From the NCBI GenBank assembly GCA_018224345.1, contig JAGTUW010000002.1, positions 1-11,684 of the forward strand: 11,684 bases of DNA, given 5' to 3'. The stretch comes from Bacteroidota bacterium (lineage in GTDB: Bacteria; Bacteroidota; Ignavibacteria; SZUA-365). How positions within the stretch are numbered: position 1 is the first letter of the stretch; every line of letters starts with the position of its first letter. This document shows, piece by piece, positions 1 through 6,708 of the stretch. Made by a program: the position numbers and the translations under genes. Under the pieces are notes generated by a model. It was given only the letters and a program-made list of their open reading frames with translations. It was not told the DNA's origin and made no database searches.

Positions 1-150
1 ATTGCACCATCCCGCTTTCGCTTTGCTCCTGCGGAGCACAGGCAGGGTTCACAGAGGACTTTCTTGTATGTCGGGAGTCCCGGGATGCGAACGGGTCGAT
101 GGAGATCGGGACCGCGCATCCACCGTGATCCGGGGTGATGGTGAAGGTAT

Positions 151-168
151 GGCGGTTCGCGAACCGCC
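151..168. repeat. Perfect 18-bp palindrome, REP-like
   Basis: GGCGGTTCGCGAACCGCC is a perfect palindrome with no loop, centred between 159 and 160. From general knowledge, intergenic palindromes with a GGCGGTTCGCGAACCGCC core recur in many bacterial genomes as short dispersed repeats. Whether this one is multicopy here cannot be told from a single window. It could also act as a bidirectional 3'-end structure for the transcript leaving lptC. Confidence 0.65.
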
Positions 169-193
169 CCTGCATTCCGTAATTCTATTGACC

Positions 194-221
194 CTTAACT
201 CTTAACTCTTATCTCTTAACT
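194..221. repeat. 7-bp tandem repeat, four copies
   Basis: The unit CTTAACT occurs at 194-200, 201-207 and 215-221, with a one-base variant CTTATCT at 208-214. This gives four contiguous copies in a non-coding stretch shortly after the lptC stop codon. It is AT-rich compared with its surroundings. No function is evident; a simple-sequence repeat prone to copy-number change is the minimal reading. Confidence 0.75.
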
Positions 222-240
222 ACCTGCAAATCTGTGCAGC

Positions 241-816
241 TTATTTTGTATCCAGTTCAGCCTCGCCGGTGATTTTCCCGAAGACGGTGTAATTGCGAAG
301 ACCCTGGTCAGCTTCGAAACCGTAACCCTGGAGACGTTCGGTAGGCGAAGTGATGGTCACGAAACGGTCACCGCGCACCTGTCTGGATTTGTTGTCCCAG
401 AAGATGTATTCGGTTTCGACAACGGTGCCTTCGTCGGAACGGAACACCACAGAGTCAAAGGCCTCGAGATTGCGTGTGATGTCATCGACGCGCCCGCGCC
501 GGGACGTCAATACCGAGGTGTGACTGCCCTGCCGGTCGTAAAAATCCACGACGACCCCACTGTCAAGCAGGGTTTCGCTCTGCTCCTCGTACATGCGGAT
601 TCGTCCGGACCAGAGAATAGCACGCACGCGGCCTGAATCGCTGAAGGTGACGGTGGAATTCCAGCTTTCCTGGGTCGGAAGCTGATCAGGAGAAACTCCG
701 CTTACCGCGGGACGGGCCTTATCCTCGCATGCGATGATCAGGAACAGCAGAGGCAGGATGAGTATGACGTGCCAGGCACTGTGATACGTTATTCTGTATG
801 GTGTAACTTCTTTCAT
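241..816 (-). CDS. lptC: LPS export periplasmic lipoprotein LptC
   Basis: LptC links the inner-membrane LptBFG transporter to the periplasmic LptA bridge that carries LPS to the outer membrane. The 191-residue product starts MKEVTPYR and has a hydrophobic segment at about residues 16-29. This ends in a lipobox, Ile-Ile-Ala-Cys with Cys30, so it is probably a lipoprotein rather than the single-pass anchor of the E. coli protein. The rest is rich in alternating beta-strand patterns typical of the LptC/LptA/OstA fold (for example VFRSDEGTVVETEYIFWDN and a C-terminal YGFEADQGLRNYTVFGKITG). I chose the ATG at 816 because it gives a compact signal peptide. The in-frame ATG at 873 would add 19 polar residues and its nearest GGAGGA is too far away. 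It is the last gene after ruvB, 108 bp downstream, and probably cotranscribed. Similarity is by fold-like pattern rather than a sharp motif. Confidence 0.78.
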   Translation of the reverse strand: MKEVTPYRITYHSAWHVILILPLLFLIIACEDKARPAVSGVSPDQLPTQESWNSTVTFSDSGRVRAILWSGRIRMYEEQSETLLDSGVVVDFYDRQGSHTSVLTSRRGRVDDITRNLEAFDSVVFRSDEGTVVETEYIFWDNKSRQVRGDRFVTITSPTERLQGYGFEADQGLRNYTVFGKITGEAELDTK

Positions 817-824
817 CGGTGACT

Positions 825-881
825 TCAATTCCTGATGTTCCGTGCGCTGTGAAGGGGAAACGGCAGCAGCCATGCACGCAT
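825..881 (-). other. Possible 18-codon leader ORF before lptC
   Basis: Between ruvB and lptC the minus strand has the best Shine-Dalgarno of this gap, GGAGGA, 8 bases before an ATG at 881. The ATG opens an 18-codon reading frame (MRAWLLPFPLHSARNIRN) that stops at 825-827, eight bases before the chosen lptC ATG. lptC itself has only a weak GAAG near its start. The arrangement could couple lptC translation to a short leader peptide. It may equally be chance, or show that the lptC start is misplaced. Confidence 0.3.
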
Positions 882-924
882 TGGACCAGTCCTCCGCTGA
901 ATGCCGTTGGCCGGAATATACATT

Positions 925-1977
925 TCAGTCTGTTTCTTCGGCTTTGCCTTCCACGAACAGACCTGGCTGCGCCTGCCGGTGAGGGGGGAGCGGTTTCCCG
1001 AGCATCAGATAGGCAGCGGGTGTCAATTCCCTGCCCCGTGGGGTACGGTGAAGATACCCCTCCTGGATAAGATAGGGCTCGTAGACTTCCTCGATTGTTC
1101 CGGGCTCCTCACCGACTGCGATGGCGAGTGTATTGATACCGACCGGGCCACCGGCATATTTGTCCAGCATGCAGTGAAGAATACGTTTGTCCATATCGTC
1201 GAGACCGTGTTCGTCGACTTCCAGTGCATTGAGAGAATAATCTGCGATATCTCGCGTAATGATGCCATCGCCGATGACCTGTGCGAAGTCGCGGGCCCGG
1301 CGCAGCAGACGATTGGCGATACGCGGCGTGCCACGTGAACGGCGTGCGATTTCTTCAGCTCCCCCTTCGATGTCGATGGCAATATCGAGTATGCGTGCGG
1401 AACGCAACACGATGCGCTGTAACTGTTCCACATCGTAGTAATCGAGACGGTTCGTAATTCCGAAACGCGCGCGCAGGGGTGCGGTCAGCAAGCCCGCGCG
1501 CGTGGTGGCCCCTATGAGCGTAAATGGTTTGAGCTCTATCTGTACGCTGCGGGCATTGGGCCCGGAGTCGATCATGATGTCCAGAGTGAAATCCTCCATG
1601 GCTGAATAGAGGTATTCCTCCACAACGGGCGAGAGGCGATGGATCTCATCGATGAAGAGGGCGTCGCCTTCCTCGAGCCCCGTAATGAGTCCCGCCAGGT
1701 CACCGGGTTTGTCGAGGACAGGCCCGGAAGTCATTTTCAGCGACGCTCCCATTTCGTTCGAGATGATATGGGCGAGCGTGGTCTTTCCCAGGCCGGGGGG
1801 GCCGGTCAGCAGCACATGGTCCAGAGCCTCTCCGCGACGACGTGCAGCGGTGATGAACACACGGAGGTTGTCGGTGATTGTTTTCTGGCCGGTAAAATCT
1901 TCAAACCGCATCGGACGCAATGTCCGGTCGAGTTCTCCGTCCTCTCCGCGGCCTTCCGGCGTGGTCACATCGGACAT
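925..1977 (-). CDS. ruvB: Holliday junction branch-migration helicase RuvB
   Basis: RuvB is the hexameric AAA+ motor that, with RuvA, drives branch migration of Holliday junctions before RuvC cleavage. From the ATG at 1977 the product has 350 residues, the usual family size. Visible motifs are the N-terminal LDRTLRPMRFEDFTGQ, Walker A GPPGLGKTT (59-67), Walker B LFIDEIH (107-113), sensor 1 GATTRAG (156-162) and the arginine-finger region RARFG (169-173). A C-terminal winged helix includes GGPVGINTLA and the EPYLIQEGYLHRTPRGR signature. The frame is open upstream to 2061, but the extra 28 residues are not family-like and the ATG at 2028 has no Shine-Dalgarno. The 1977 start has only a weak GAGAAA upstream, so the exact start is uncertain. 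ruvA and ruvC are not adjacent. lptC follows 108 bp downstream. Confidence 0.97.
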   Translation of the reverse strand: MSDVTTPEGRGEDGELDRTLRPMRFEDFTGQKTITDNLRVFITAARRRGEALDHVLLTGPPGLGKTTLAHIISNEMGASLKMTSGPVLDKPGDLAGLITGLEEGDALFIDEIHRLSPVVEEYLYSAMEDFTLDIMIDSGPNARSVQIELKPFTLIGATTRAGLLTAPLRARFGITNRLDYYDVEQLQRIVLRSARILDIAIDIEGGAEEIARRSRGTPRIANRLLRRARDFAQVIGDGIITRDIADYSLNALEVDEHGLDDMDKRILHCMLDKYAGGPVGINTLAIAVGEEPGTIEEVYEPYLIQEGYLHRTPRGRELTPAAYLMLGKPLPPHRQAQPGLFVEGKAEETD

Positions 1978-2116
1978 ACGCTGTTTCTCACTGCCATAAT
2001 ACCTGCCTCTTTCGGGTTGCTTCTCCATCCAATAATTTCGGCAAACGATGCATAGGAACAAAGTACAGCCACGATCGAGGCGAAGGCGGTATGCACGTGC
2101 GCGGCGTCTGCAGGCA

Positions 2117-2155
2117 CACTGCAGTGAATTCCCTCACTGCATATCAATGGCAGTG
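2117..2155. promoter_or_regulatory. Cluster of CACTGC / GCAGTG half-sites
   Basis: In the 240-bp gap between the glycosylasparaginase stop and the ruvB start, the half-site CACTGC or its complement occurs four times in 39 bp. Copies are at 2117-2122, 2121-2126, 2135-2140 and 2150-2155. The first two form the palindrome CACTGCAGTG. The middle two form an 8-bp inverted repeat TGCAGTGA-attccc-TCACTGCA (2120-2141). It could be an operator about 140 bp upstream of ruvB or a 3'-end hairpin of the upstream transcript. There is no U-tract on either side. I do not see an E. coli-type SOS box (CTG-N10-CAG); the nearest arrangements have an 11-base spacer. Confidence 0.4.
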
Positions 2156-2217
2156 TTTACCCGCCGGATTGATGCATAGGCCGACCGGACCTCCGATCAA
2201 ATGCAGAGTATGTAAAC

Positions 2218-3345
2218 TCAGGATTCGTAGAGTGCAGCACAGTCGAGCAGGTGGCTTTTTTCATTGCCATCGTTGACTGCGTATTGTTTCCCCGGCCAGA
2301 CGGAAGCGGCCCCATGCCGGCCGTCCTTGTCGAGTGCATAGAAGTTGACATTGAATTTCAGGCGTCCGTTCTCGTCGAGCAGCCGTTTCATCTTCGTCTG
2401 CTCAGCAATACGCCGGCAGGCGTGCAGACAGGCATCGGTCGGATGGTCTCCCATGCGCATGCGTTCGACAATGAGAAAGCTGGAAAGTGCGAGCAGATTT
2501 GCCTCGCCGCGACCTGTGGAGCCAGCGGCGCCGACGGCATTGTCTACATAGAGTCCAGCACCGATAATCGGTGAATCTGCGACGCGGCCGGGAATTTTGA
2601 ATGCGAGCCCGCTGGTCGTCGTCACACCGGAGATATCGCCGTTCGCGTCCACTGCCAGACAGTTGATCGTGCCTGTAGGACGCGCACGCTCATCGCGCCA
2701 GCCTGCCTCTCTCCGTGATTCCTCCTGCATATCAGGATGATTCATGCCTAAATCCCGGTCCTCAAAGCCGTGTGGTGGCAGCCAGTCATCCTCATTGCTG
2801 AGTGTTTCCTTCCATCGCAGCCAGCGTTCACGCGCGGCATCTGTAAGAAGATTTTCTTCTCTGAAACCATGTGCGCGGGCGAAATGCAACGCGCCTTCAC
2901 CGACGAGGAGGACATGATCACTGCGTTCCATGACGCGCCTGGCGACGAGGGATGGGTTTTTGATATTGCGCAGGGCTGCCACCCCCCCGCCACGTCCTGT
3001 GGGTCCGTGCATGACACAGGAGTCCAGTTCGACCTCCCCGTCCTCATTCGGAAGGCCGCCGTAGCCGACGGTCTGGTCGTCCGGATCATCCTCGACGATA
3101 TTGACTCCCGCAATGACTGCATCGAGCGTATCGCGCCCGTCGCGCAACAGATGCATCGCTCTCGCGGTAGATTCGAGTCCGTTGGCACTTGCGATGGAAA
3201 GCGGTCGCACACCCTTGTGCGCCCACCGCGCAGTTGAAGCGGTGTTCGGTACCGCCAGGAGGTCTGCTGGTCCCAGGGCGGCGCTTACTCCGAGCAGTGA
3301 TGCGGCTTTGAGAAAAAATCTGCGGGAACGTGTTTGCGTATTCAT
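2218..3345 (-). CDS. Tat-exported N4-(beta-GlcNAc)-L-asparaginase (glycosylasparaginase)
   Basis: This N-terminal nucleophile hydrolase is of the aspartylglucosaminidase type, which cleaves the GlcNAc-asparagine bond of N-glycoprotein remnants. The 375-residue precursor begins with a twin-arginine signal, SRRFFLK at 7-13, followed by a hydrophobic stretch to about 33, so it should be folded in the cytoplasm and exported by Tat. The chain contains TVGYGGLPNEDGEVELD and GPTGRGGGVAAL. The autocleavage site is at PTG-TINCLAVD with Thr226 as predicted nucleophile, giving an alpha chain of about 225 and a beta chain of 150 residues. The beta chain has GVTTTSGLAFKIPGRVADSP and GAGLYVDNAVGAAGSTGRGE. 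The residue before the nucleophile is Gly, where the best-studied enzymes have Asp. The start at 3345 is firm: GGAGGAG lies 8 bases upstream, and longer in-frame extensions would bury the Tat signal. It follows era by 22 bp. Confidence 0.93.
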   Translation of the reverse strand: MNTQTRSRRFFLKAASLLGVSAALGPADLLAVPNTASTARWAHKGVRPLSIASANGLESTARAMHLLRDGRDTLDAVIAGVNIVEDDPDDQTVGYGGLPNEDGEVELDSCVMHGPTGRGGGVAALRNIKNPSLVARRVMERSDHVLLVGEGALHFARAHGFREENLLTDAARERWLRWKETLSNEDDWLPPHGFEDRDLGMNHPDMQEESRREAGWRDERARPTGTINCLAVDANGDISGVTTTSGLAFKIPGRVADSPIIGAGLYVDNAVGAAGSTGRGEANLLALSSFLIVERMRMGDHPTDACLHACRRIAEQTKMKRLLDENGRLKFNVNFYALDKDGRHGAASVWPGKQYAVNDGNEKSHLLDCAALYES

Positions 3346-3360
3346 TGAAACAACTCCTCC
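3346..3360 (-). promoter_or_regulatory. Strong ribosome binding site of the glycosylasparaginase
   Basis: The minus strand reads GGAGGAGTTGTTTCA directly before the ATG at 3345, a near-perfect Shine-Dalgarno at 8-base spacing. It decides the start among several upstream in-frame methionines. It also stands out because most other genes in this window have weak or no Shine-Dalgarno sequences. Confidence 0.85.
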
Positions 3361-3367
3361 AGACTGG

Positions 3368-4282
3368 TTAATACCCGAGGCGGCGCACCCATGCCTCATT
3401 GTCACGCCAGCCGTCACGTACGCGGACATGTAATTCGAGAAACACCTTGCGCCCGAGAAACGCTTCGATATCTTTGCGGGCTGCGATACCGATGGCTTTG
3501 AGTGCGTCGCCGCCGCTGCCGATGAGTATACGCTTCTGACTCTCCCGTTCGACAATGATTTCCGCTGCGATATGGTCACATTTTTCTTCTTCCCGGAATT
3601 CCGCGATGAACACTTCCGTGGCGTAAGGAACTTCCTGACGGTACTGTTCGAAAATCTTTTCCCGAATGATTTCACTGACGAAGAACCGTTCGGGCGCGTC
3701 GGAAAGCATGTCCTCCGGATACAGTTGCGGACCCACCGGCAGCACCGCCCGCAACTCGTCGATCAATCCGTCCAATCCCTGTCCCTCTGGTGCACTGATC
3801 GGGATGACTGCTTTGAAATCGTAAAACTCCAACAGGCGGGCCATCATCGGCAGTAACTGCTTTTTATCCGCGACGAGATCACTTTTCGTGATGACAGCAA
3901 ATACCGGGGACCCCGCCTTTCTCAGCAGGTCGAGTAAACCAACCGGCAACAGGTCCCCCCGTTCCAATGCGCGGGCTCCGTCGATAAGCACGCAGATGGC
4001 ATCGGCTTCGGCGATGGCGGAATGTGCGGCGGTAACCATGGACTGCTGAAGAATGTATTTCGGCCGGATCAGGCCGGGTGTATCTATAAAGATTATCTGA
4101 TGCGTATCTCCCGTATAGAAACCAAGCACGCGCTTTCTTGTGGTCTGGGGTTTTGCGGTGACGATGGATATTTTTGCGCCCAGCAGCGCATTCATCAATG
4201 TGGATTTTCCGGCGTTCGGTGCACCGATCAGCGCCACATAGCCGCAGTGGAAATCGTCGGGAGGAAGTGTGGTCTCATTCAT
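3368..4282 (-). CDS. era: GTPase Era
   Basis: Era is an essential GTPase that binds the 3' end of 16S rRNA and helps 30S subunit maturation. The 304-residue product has G1 GAPNAGKST (20-28), a G2 region with TTRKR (47-51), G3 DTPG (67-70), G4 TKSD (132-135, Thr in place of the consensus Asn of NKxD) and G5 ISA (162-164). A C-terminal KH domain (about 220-300) contains the RNA-binding loop IGSGGDALKAIG, where most family members have IGKGG. The ATG at 4282 has AAGGA ten bases upstream and a candidate promoter further up. It is divergent from rsmA, another 30S-maturation gene, and leads a minus-strand block followed closely by the glycosylasparaginase. Confidence 0.97.
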   Translation of the reverse strand: MNETTLPPDDFHCGYVALIGAPNAGKSTLMNALLGAKISIVTAKPQTTRKRVLGFYTGDTHQIIFIDTPGLIRPKYILQQSMVTAAHSAIAEADAICVLIDGARALERGDLLPVGLLDLLRKAGSPVFAVITKSDLVADKKQLLPMMARLLEFYDFKAVIPISAPEGQGLDGLIDELRAVLPVGPQLYPEDMLSDAPERFFVSEIIREKIFEQYRQEVPYATEVFIAEFREEEKCDHIAAEIIVERESQKRILIGSGGDALKAIGIAARKDIEAFLGRKVFLELHVRVRDGWRDNEAWVRRLGY

Positions 4283-4483
4283 ACGGCATCAGTCCTTGGT
4301 TCAGTGTCAGTGATCAAAGTAGAGTATGCGGAGGGAATATCAAAGACGTGTGTCTTCGGTATGTTGTTGACACAACGATTTGTACATGGTTGCAGCAGTC
4401 CCCAGCCCCCCGCTCGAGGAGGCACGGGCATTGGCAGCTATGAAATATCGCTCCCTTTCGGTGTCGTTTTCGTACATTACAGC
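4283..4483. other. Divergent era / rsmA intergenic region
   Basis: This 201-bp region must hold the starts of two divergent transcripts. For era a candidate promoter is listed separately. For rsmA there is a perfect TTGACA at 4367-4372 but no acceptable -10 about 17 bases later. A TACATT at 4473-4478 lies so close to the rsmA ATG that a transcript from it would be nearly leaderless. An imperfect inverted arrangement TGTGTC ... GACACA (about 4350-4374) overlaps the TTGACA. The reading frame of rsmA is open through this region, but the extension does not resemble the family. Confidence 0.45.
4316..4343 (-). promoter_or_regulatory. Candidate era promoter
   Basis: On the minus strand, TTGATA (4338-4343) is separated by 16 bases from TACTTT (4316-4321). 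This predicts transcription from about 4309 and a leader of roughly 27 bases containing the AAGGA ribosome site. Read as a Bacteroidota-type promoter it is TTTG, 19 bases, TACTTTG. The -35 is good and the -10 only fair, so this is a prediction from spacing and position. Confidence 0.42.
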
Positions 4484-5296
4484 ATGCGATATGCTCCCTA
4501 CATACCGAAGAAGACGCTCGGTCAGCATTTCCTCCATGATGCGAACATTGCGCGGAACATCGTCGCTGCGCTCGATCCGCTCCCGGGGGATGTGGTGCTG
4601 GAAATCGGTTCCGGTACGGGTGTACTGACCGCGCTCCTGGCTGAACGCGGATGCCGGCTCATCGCAATGGATATCGATGCCCGCGCCGTGGAGGTATTGC
4701 AGGAACGCTTTCCCGAGGAGAGGTATCCGCATGTACGGGTGATGCAGCAGGATGTTCTCTCCCTCGATCTGAAGGCCATGGCAGAAGAATACGGTGCACC
4801 GTTGCGGTTGATCGGCAATCTGCCTTACAACATCACGAGTCAGATTCTGTTTCACATCTTCGACCGGCATGACGCCGTCCGTGATGGCATTTTCATGATG
4901 CAGCGGGAAGTTGCCGAGCGCATCATCGCAGCCCCGGGCTGCAAGGAGTACGGGATTCTTTCCGTCCTGACACAGACACACGCATCCGTCCGCCGCTGTT
5001 TCAACGTTTCACCCAATGTGTTCACACCGCGACCGAACGTATGGTCATCAGTACTGTATCTGCGGATGGAAAATGATCGACTGGCACAAATCAGGAATTA
5101 TTCGTTTTTTAGAAGACTGGTAAAAGCGACTTTCGGGCAGAGAAGAAAAACACTTTCCAATTCCCTCAAACAGTTGGGGATCATGCCAGGCGATGCAACG
5201 AACGCCGCCGCCTTCCTTTCACTTCGCCCGGAACAGCTTACCATAACTGATTTCAGCACTCTCAGTAATCTGATCAACGCGTATGACCGAACGTAA
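4484..5296 (+). CDS. rsmA: 16S rRNA m6(2)A1518/A1519 dimethyltransferase RsmA (KsgA)
   Basis: RsmA transfers methyl groups from SAM to two adjacent adenines near the 3' end of 16S rRNA, a late checkpoint of 30S assembly. The 270-residue product begins MRYAPYIPKKTLGQHFLHD, the typical family N-terminus. It carries SAM motif I LEIGSGTG (39-46), acidic Asp63/Asp65 at the end of strand 2, Asp90 in QQDVL, and the catalytic NLPYNI (112-117). The C-terminal helical region includes PNVFTPRPNVWSSVL and FGQRRKTLSNSL. The ATG at 4484 is the only start that gives the family N-terminus. It has no Shine-Dalgarno, so initiation may be leaderless or depend on other contacts. Its stop overlaps the mgtE start by 14 bases. 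Era, transcribed divergently, acts in the same assembly step. Confidence 0.96.
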   Translation: MRYAPYIPKKTLGQHFLHDANIARNIVAALDPLPGDVVLEIGSGTGVLTALLAERGCRLIAMDIDARAVEVLQERFPEERYPHVRVMQQDVLSLDLKAMAEEYGAPLRLIGNLPYNITSQILFHIFDRHDAVRDGIFMMQREVAERIIAAPGCKEYGILSVLTQTHASVRRCFNVSPNVFTPRPNVWSSVLYLRMENDRLAQIRNYSFFRRLVKATFGQRRKTLSNSLKQLGIMPGDATNAAAFLSLRPEQLTITDFSTLSNLINAYDRT

Positions 5297-6701
5297 CGGA
5301 ATACAATACGAGGAAGAAGAACCGTTTTTCGATTCCGTTGATGGTGTACAATCCACAACGGTAATCGCGGATGCGGAACTGCTCGCCGACATTCAGGAAC
5401 TGATATACACGGACTCGCATGCAGCGTTGCTGAATATCCTTACCGATCTTCATTCCGCGGATATCGCCTCGATCATAAACGAGTTGCCACACAGCGAGGC
5501 ACGTTTCCTCTTCGAACTGCTGCCGCCGGATCACGCATCGGAAGTGTTGCTGGACCTGCATGAGAATGTACGTGAAGACCTCTTCGAGGAACTGACGGCA
5601 CAGCGCCTGAGCGAAATCGTCGATGAACTCGACTCCGATGACGCTGTAGACATCGTTGCGGAAATGGACGATGCCGTCGCCGAACAGGTGCTTGGAAAAC
5701 TTGAACCCGAGGATTCGGCGGAACTGCGGGAATTGCTGGCCTTCGATGAGGAAACAGCCGGTGGTCTGATGGGCACCGAGTTTCCTGTCGTACAGCTGTC
5801 CGGCACCGTTGCAGACGCGATCAATGCCGTGCGCCAGACCGCCGAGGATACACACGATATCTATGAAGTGTATGTCGTTGACGAGGACGGTGTCATGCGG
5901 GGCATCGTCGATCTGAAAAGTCTCTTGCTTGTCAAACCGGAGACCCCGGTTGCCGATATCCATGATACCGAGATTATCAGTGTCCAAACGGATGTCGATC
6001 AGGAAGACGTTGCGAATGTGATGCGAAAATACGATCTGCTCACGCTCCCTGTCGTCGACAGAGAGCATCACCCGGTCGGCATCATCACCTTCGATGACAT
6101 TGCGGATGTCATCCACGAGGAGGCACAGGAAGATATTCAGCGCATGTCGGGTATTGTCGAGGATATCGATACCTCATCCTCGGTTTTTGATATTTTCCGC
6201 GGGCGTCTCCCGTGGCTGGTTGTGGGTTTTGCAGGAGAATTGCTCGCCGCCCTCGTGCTCAGTCACTTCGAATGGCAGTTGAGCATCGTCATCGCAGCGG
6301 CATTTTTCATACCCATCATTATGGCCATGGGCGGAAACGCAGGGATTCAGGCATCCTCGATCGTTGTGCGTGGCCTGGCCACCGGAGAACTTGCGCTCAG
6401 CAGTACCGGCCGGCGTCTGCTGCGGGAATTCCTCGCCTCCATGCTCAATGGAGGCATACTCAGCATCGTCCTTTTCGTCATCGTGTACTTCTGGATGGGT
6501 GATCTGTATTTCGGTATCACGGTCTCACTCTCGCTTCTCGTTGTCATGATCAACGCGACCCTGGTCGGGGCAACGGTGCCATTGATGCTGGACCGCATGA
6601 ATGTCGATCCCGCGCTCGCGACCGGACCGTTTATCACCACATCGAATGACGCCCTCGGGTTGTTGATCTATCTTCTTTTCCTCACATTCATTTATCTGTA
6701 A
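5283..6701 (+). CDS. mgtE: Magnesium transporter MgtE
   Basis: MgtE is a dimeric Mg2+ channel/transporter gated by cytoplasmic Mg2+ sensing. The 472-residue product has the three family parts in order. First is an acidic N domain of helical repeats (about 30-150, with many Glu/Asp). Next is a tandem CBS pair (about 155-285, including VYVVDEDGVMRGIVDLKSL and LPVVDREHHPVGIITFDD). Last is a membrane domain of five helices (about 311-470). The pore signature PIIMAMGGNAGIQASSI lies at 344-361, and TTSNDALG places Asp457 at the position of the selectivity Asp known from the Thermus protein. The first 25 residues are an extra acidic tail. It overlaps rsmA by 14 bp and has no Shine-Dalgarno, which fits translational coupling. 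I see no separate Mg2+ riboswitch in front of it. Confidence 0.96.
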   Translation: MTERNGIQYEEEEPFFDSVDGVQSTTVIADAELLADIQELIYTDSHAALLNILTDLHSADIASIINELPHSEARFLFELLPPDHASEVLLDLHENVREDLFEELTAQRLSEIVDELDSDDAVDIVAEMDDAVAEQVLGKLEPEDSAELRELLAFDEETAGGLMGTEFPVVQLSGTVADAINAVRQTAEDTHDIYEVYVVDEDGVMRGIVDLKSLLLVKPETPVADIHDTEIISVQTDVDQEDVANVMRKYDLLTLPVVDREHHPVGIITFDDIADVIHEEAQEDIQRMSGIVEDIDTSSSVFDIFRGRLPWLVVGFAGELLAALVLSHFEWQLSIVIAAAFFIPIIMAMGGNAGIQASSIVVRGLATGELALSSTGRRLLREFLASMLNGGILSIVLFVIVYFWMGDLYFGITVSLSLLVVMINATLVGATVPLMLDRMNVDPALATGPFITTSNDALGLLIYLLFLTFIYL

Positions 6702-6708
6702 CGTTCTG

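Larger units (their letters stand above)
1..240. other. Gene-free region downstream of lptC
   Basis: I find no convincing gene here. The minus strand stays open from about 177 to 1, but this reading begins next to the palindrome at 151-168, has no ribosome binding site and has an amino-acid composition unlike a folded protein. The stretch contains a small inverted repeat TGCTCC-TGC-GGAGCA (24-38), the 18-bp palindrome and the 7-bp tandem repeats listed separately. A weak 5-bp stem (224-228 with 235-239) lies just after the lptC stop but lacks a U-tract, so it is a poor terminator. The look is that of an intergenic spacer with short repeats that may be dispersed in the genome. Confidence 0.5.

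Noticed and set aside
2..205. Plus-strand 67-codon frame at the left edge
   Set aside because: It crosses the palindrome and tandem repeats, has no ribosome site and resembles no protein family.
2109..2156. E. coli-type LexA box upstream of ruvB
   Set aside because: The nearest CTG...CAG arrangements have 11-base spacers rather than 10 and lack the AT-rich core.
3346..3675. N-terminal extension of the glycosylasparaginase
   Set aside because: It overlaps the era 3' end in another frame and would place 110 residues before a perfect Tat signal; GGAGGAG marks the start at 3345.
4367..4395. TTGACA as the rsmA promoter -35
   Set aside because: The hexamer is perfect, but the sequence 16-18 bases downstream (around GGTTGCAG) has no resemblance to a -10 element.
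4022..4483. N-terminal extension of rsmA reaching into era
   Set aside because: The added 154 residues overlap era antisense and do not resemble the RsmA family, whose typical N-terminus begins at the ATG at 4484.
5274..6116. Minus-strand open frame (280 codons) opposite mgtE
   Set aside because: Antisense shadow of the acidic N and CBS domains of MgtE; MgtE motifs are unambiguous.
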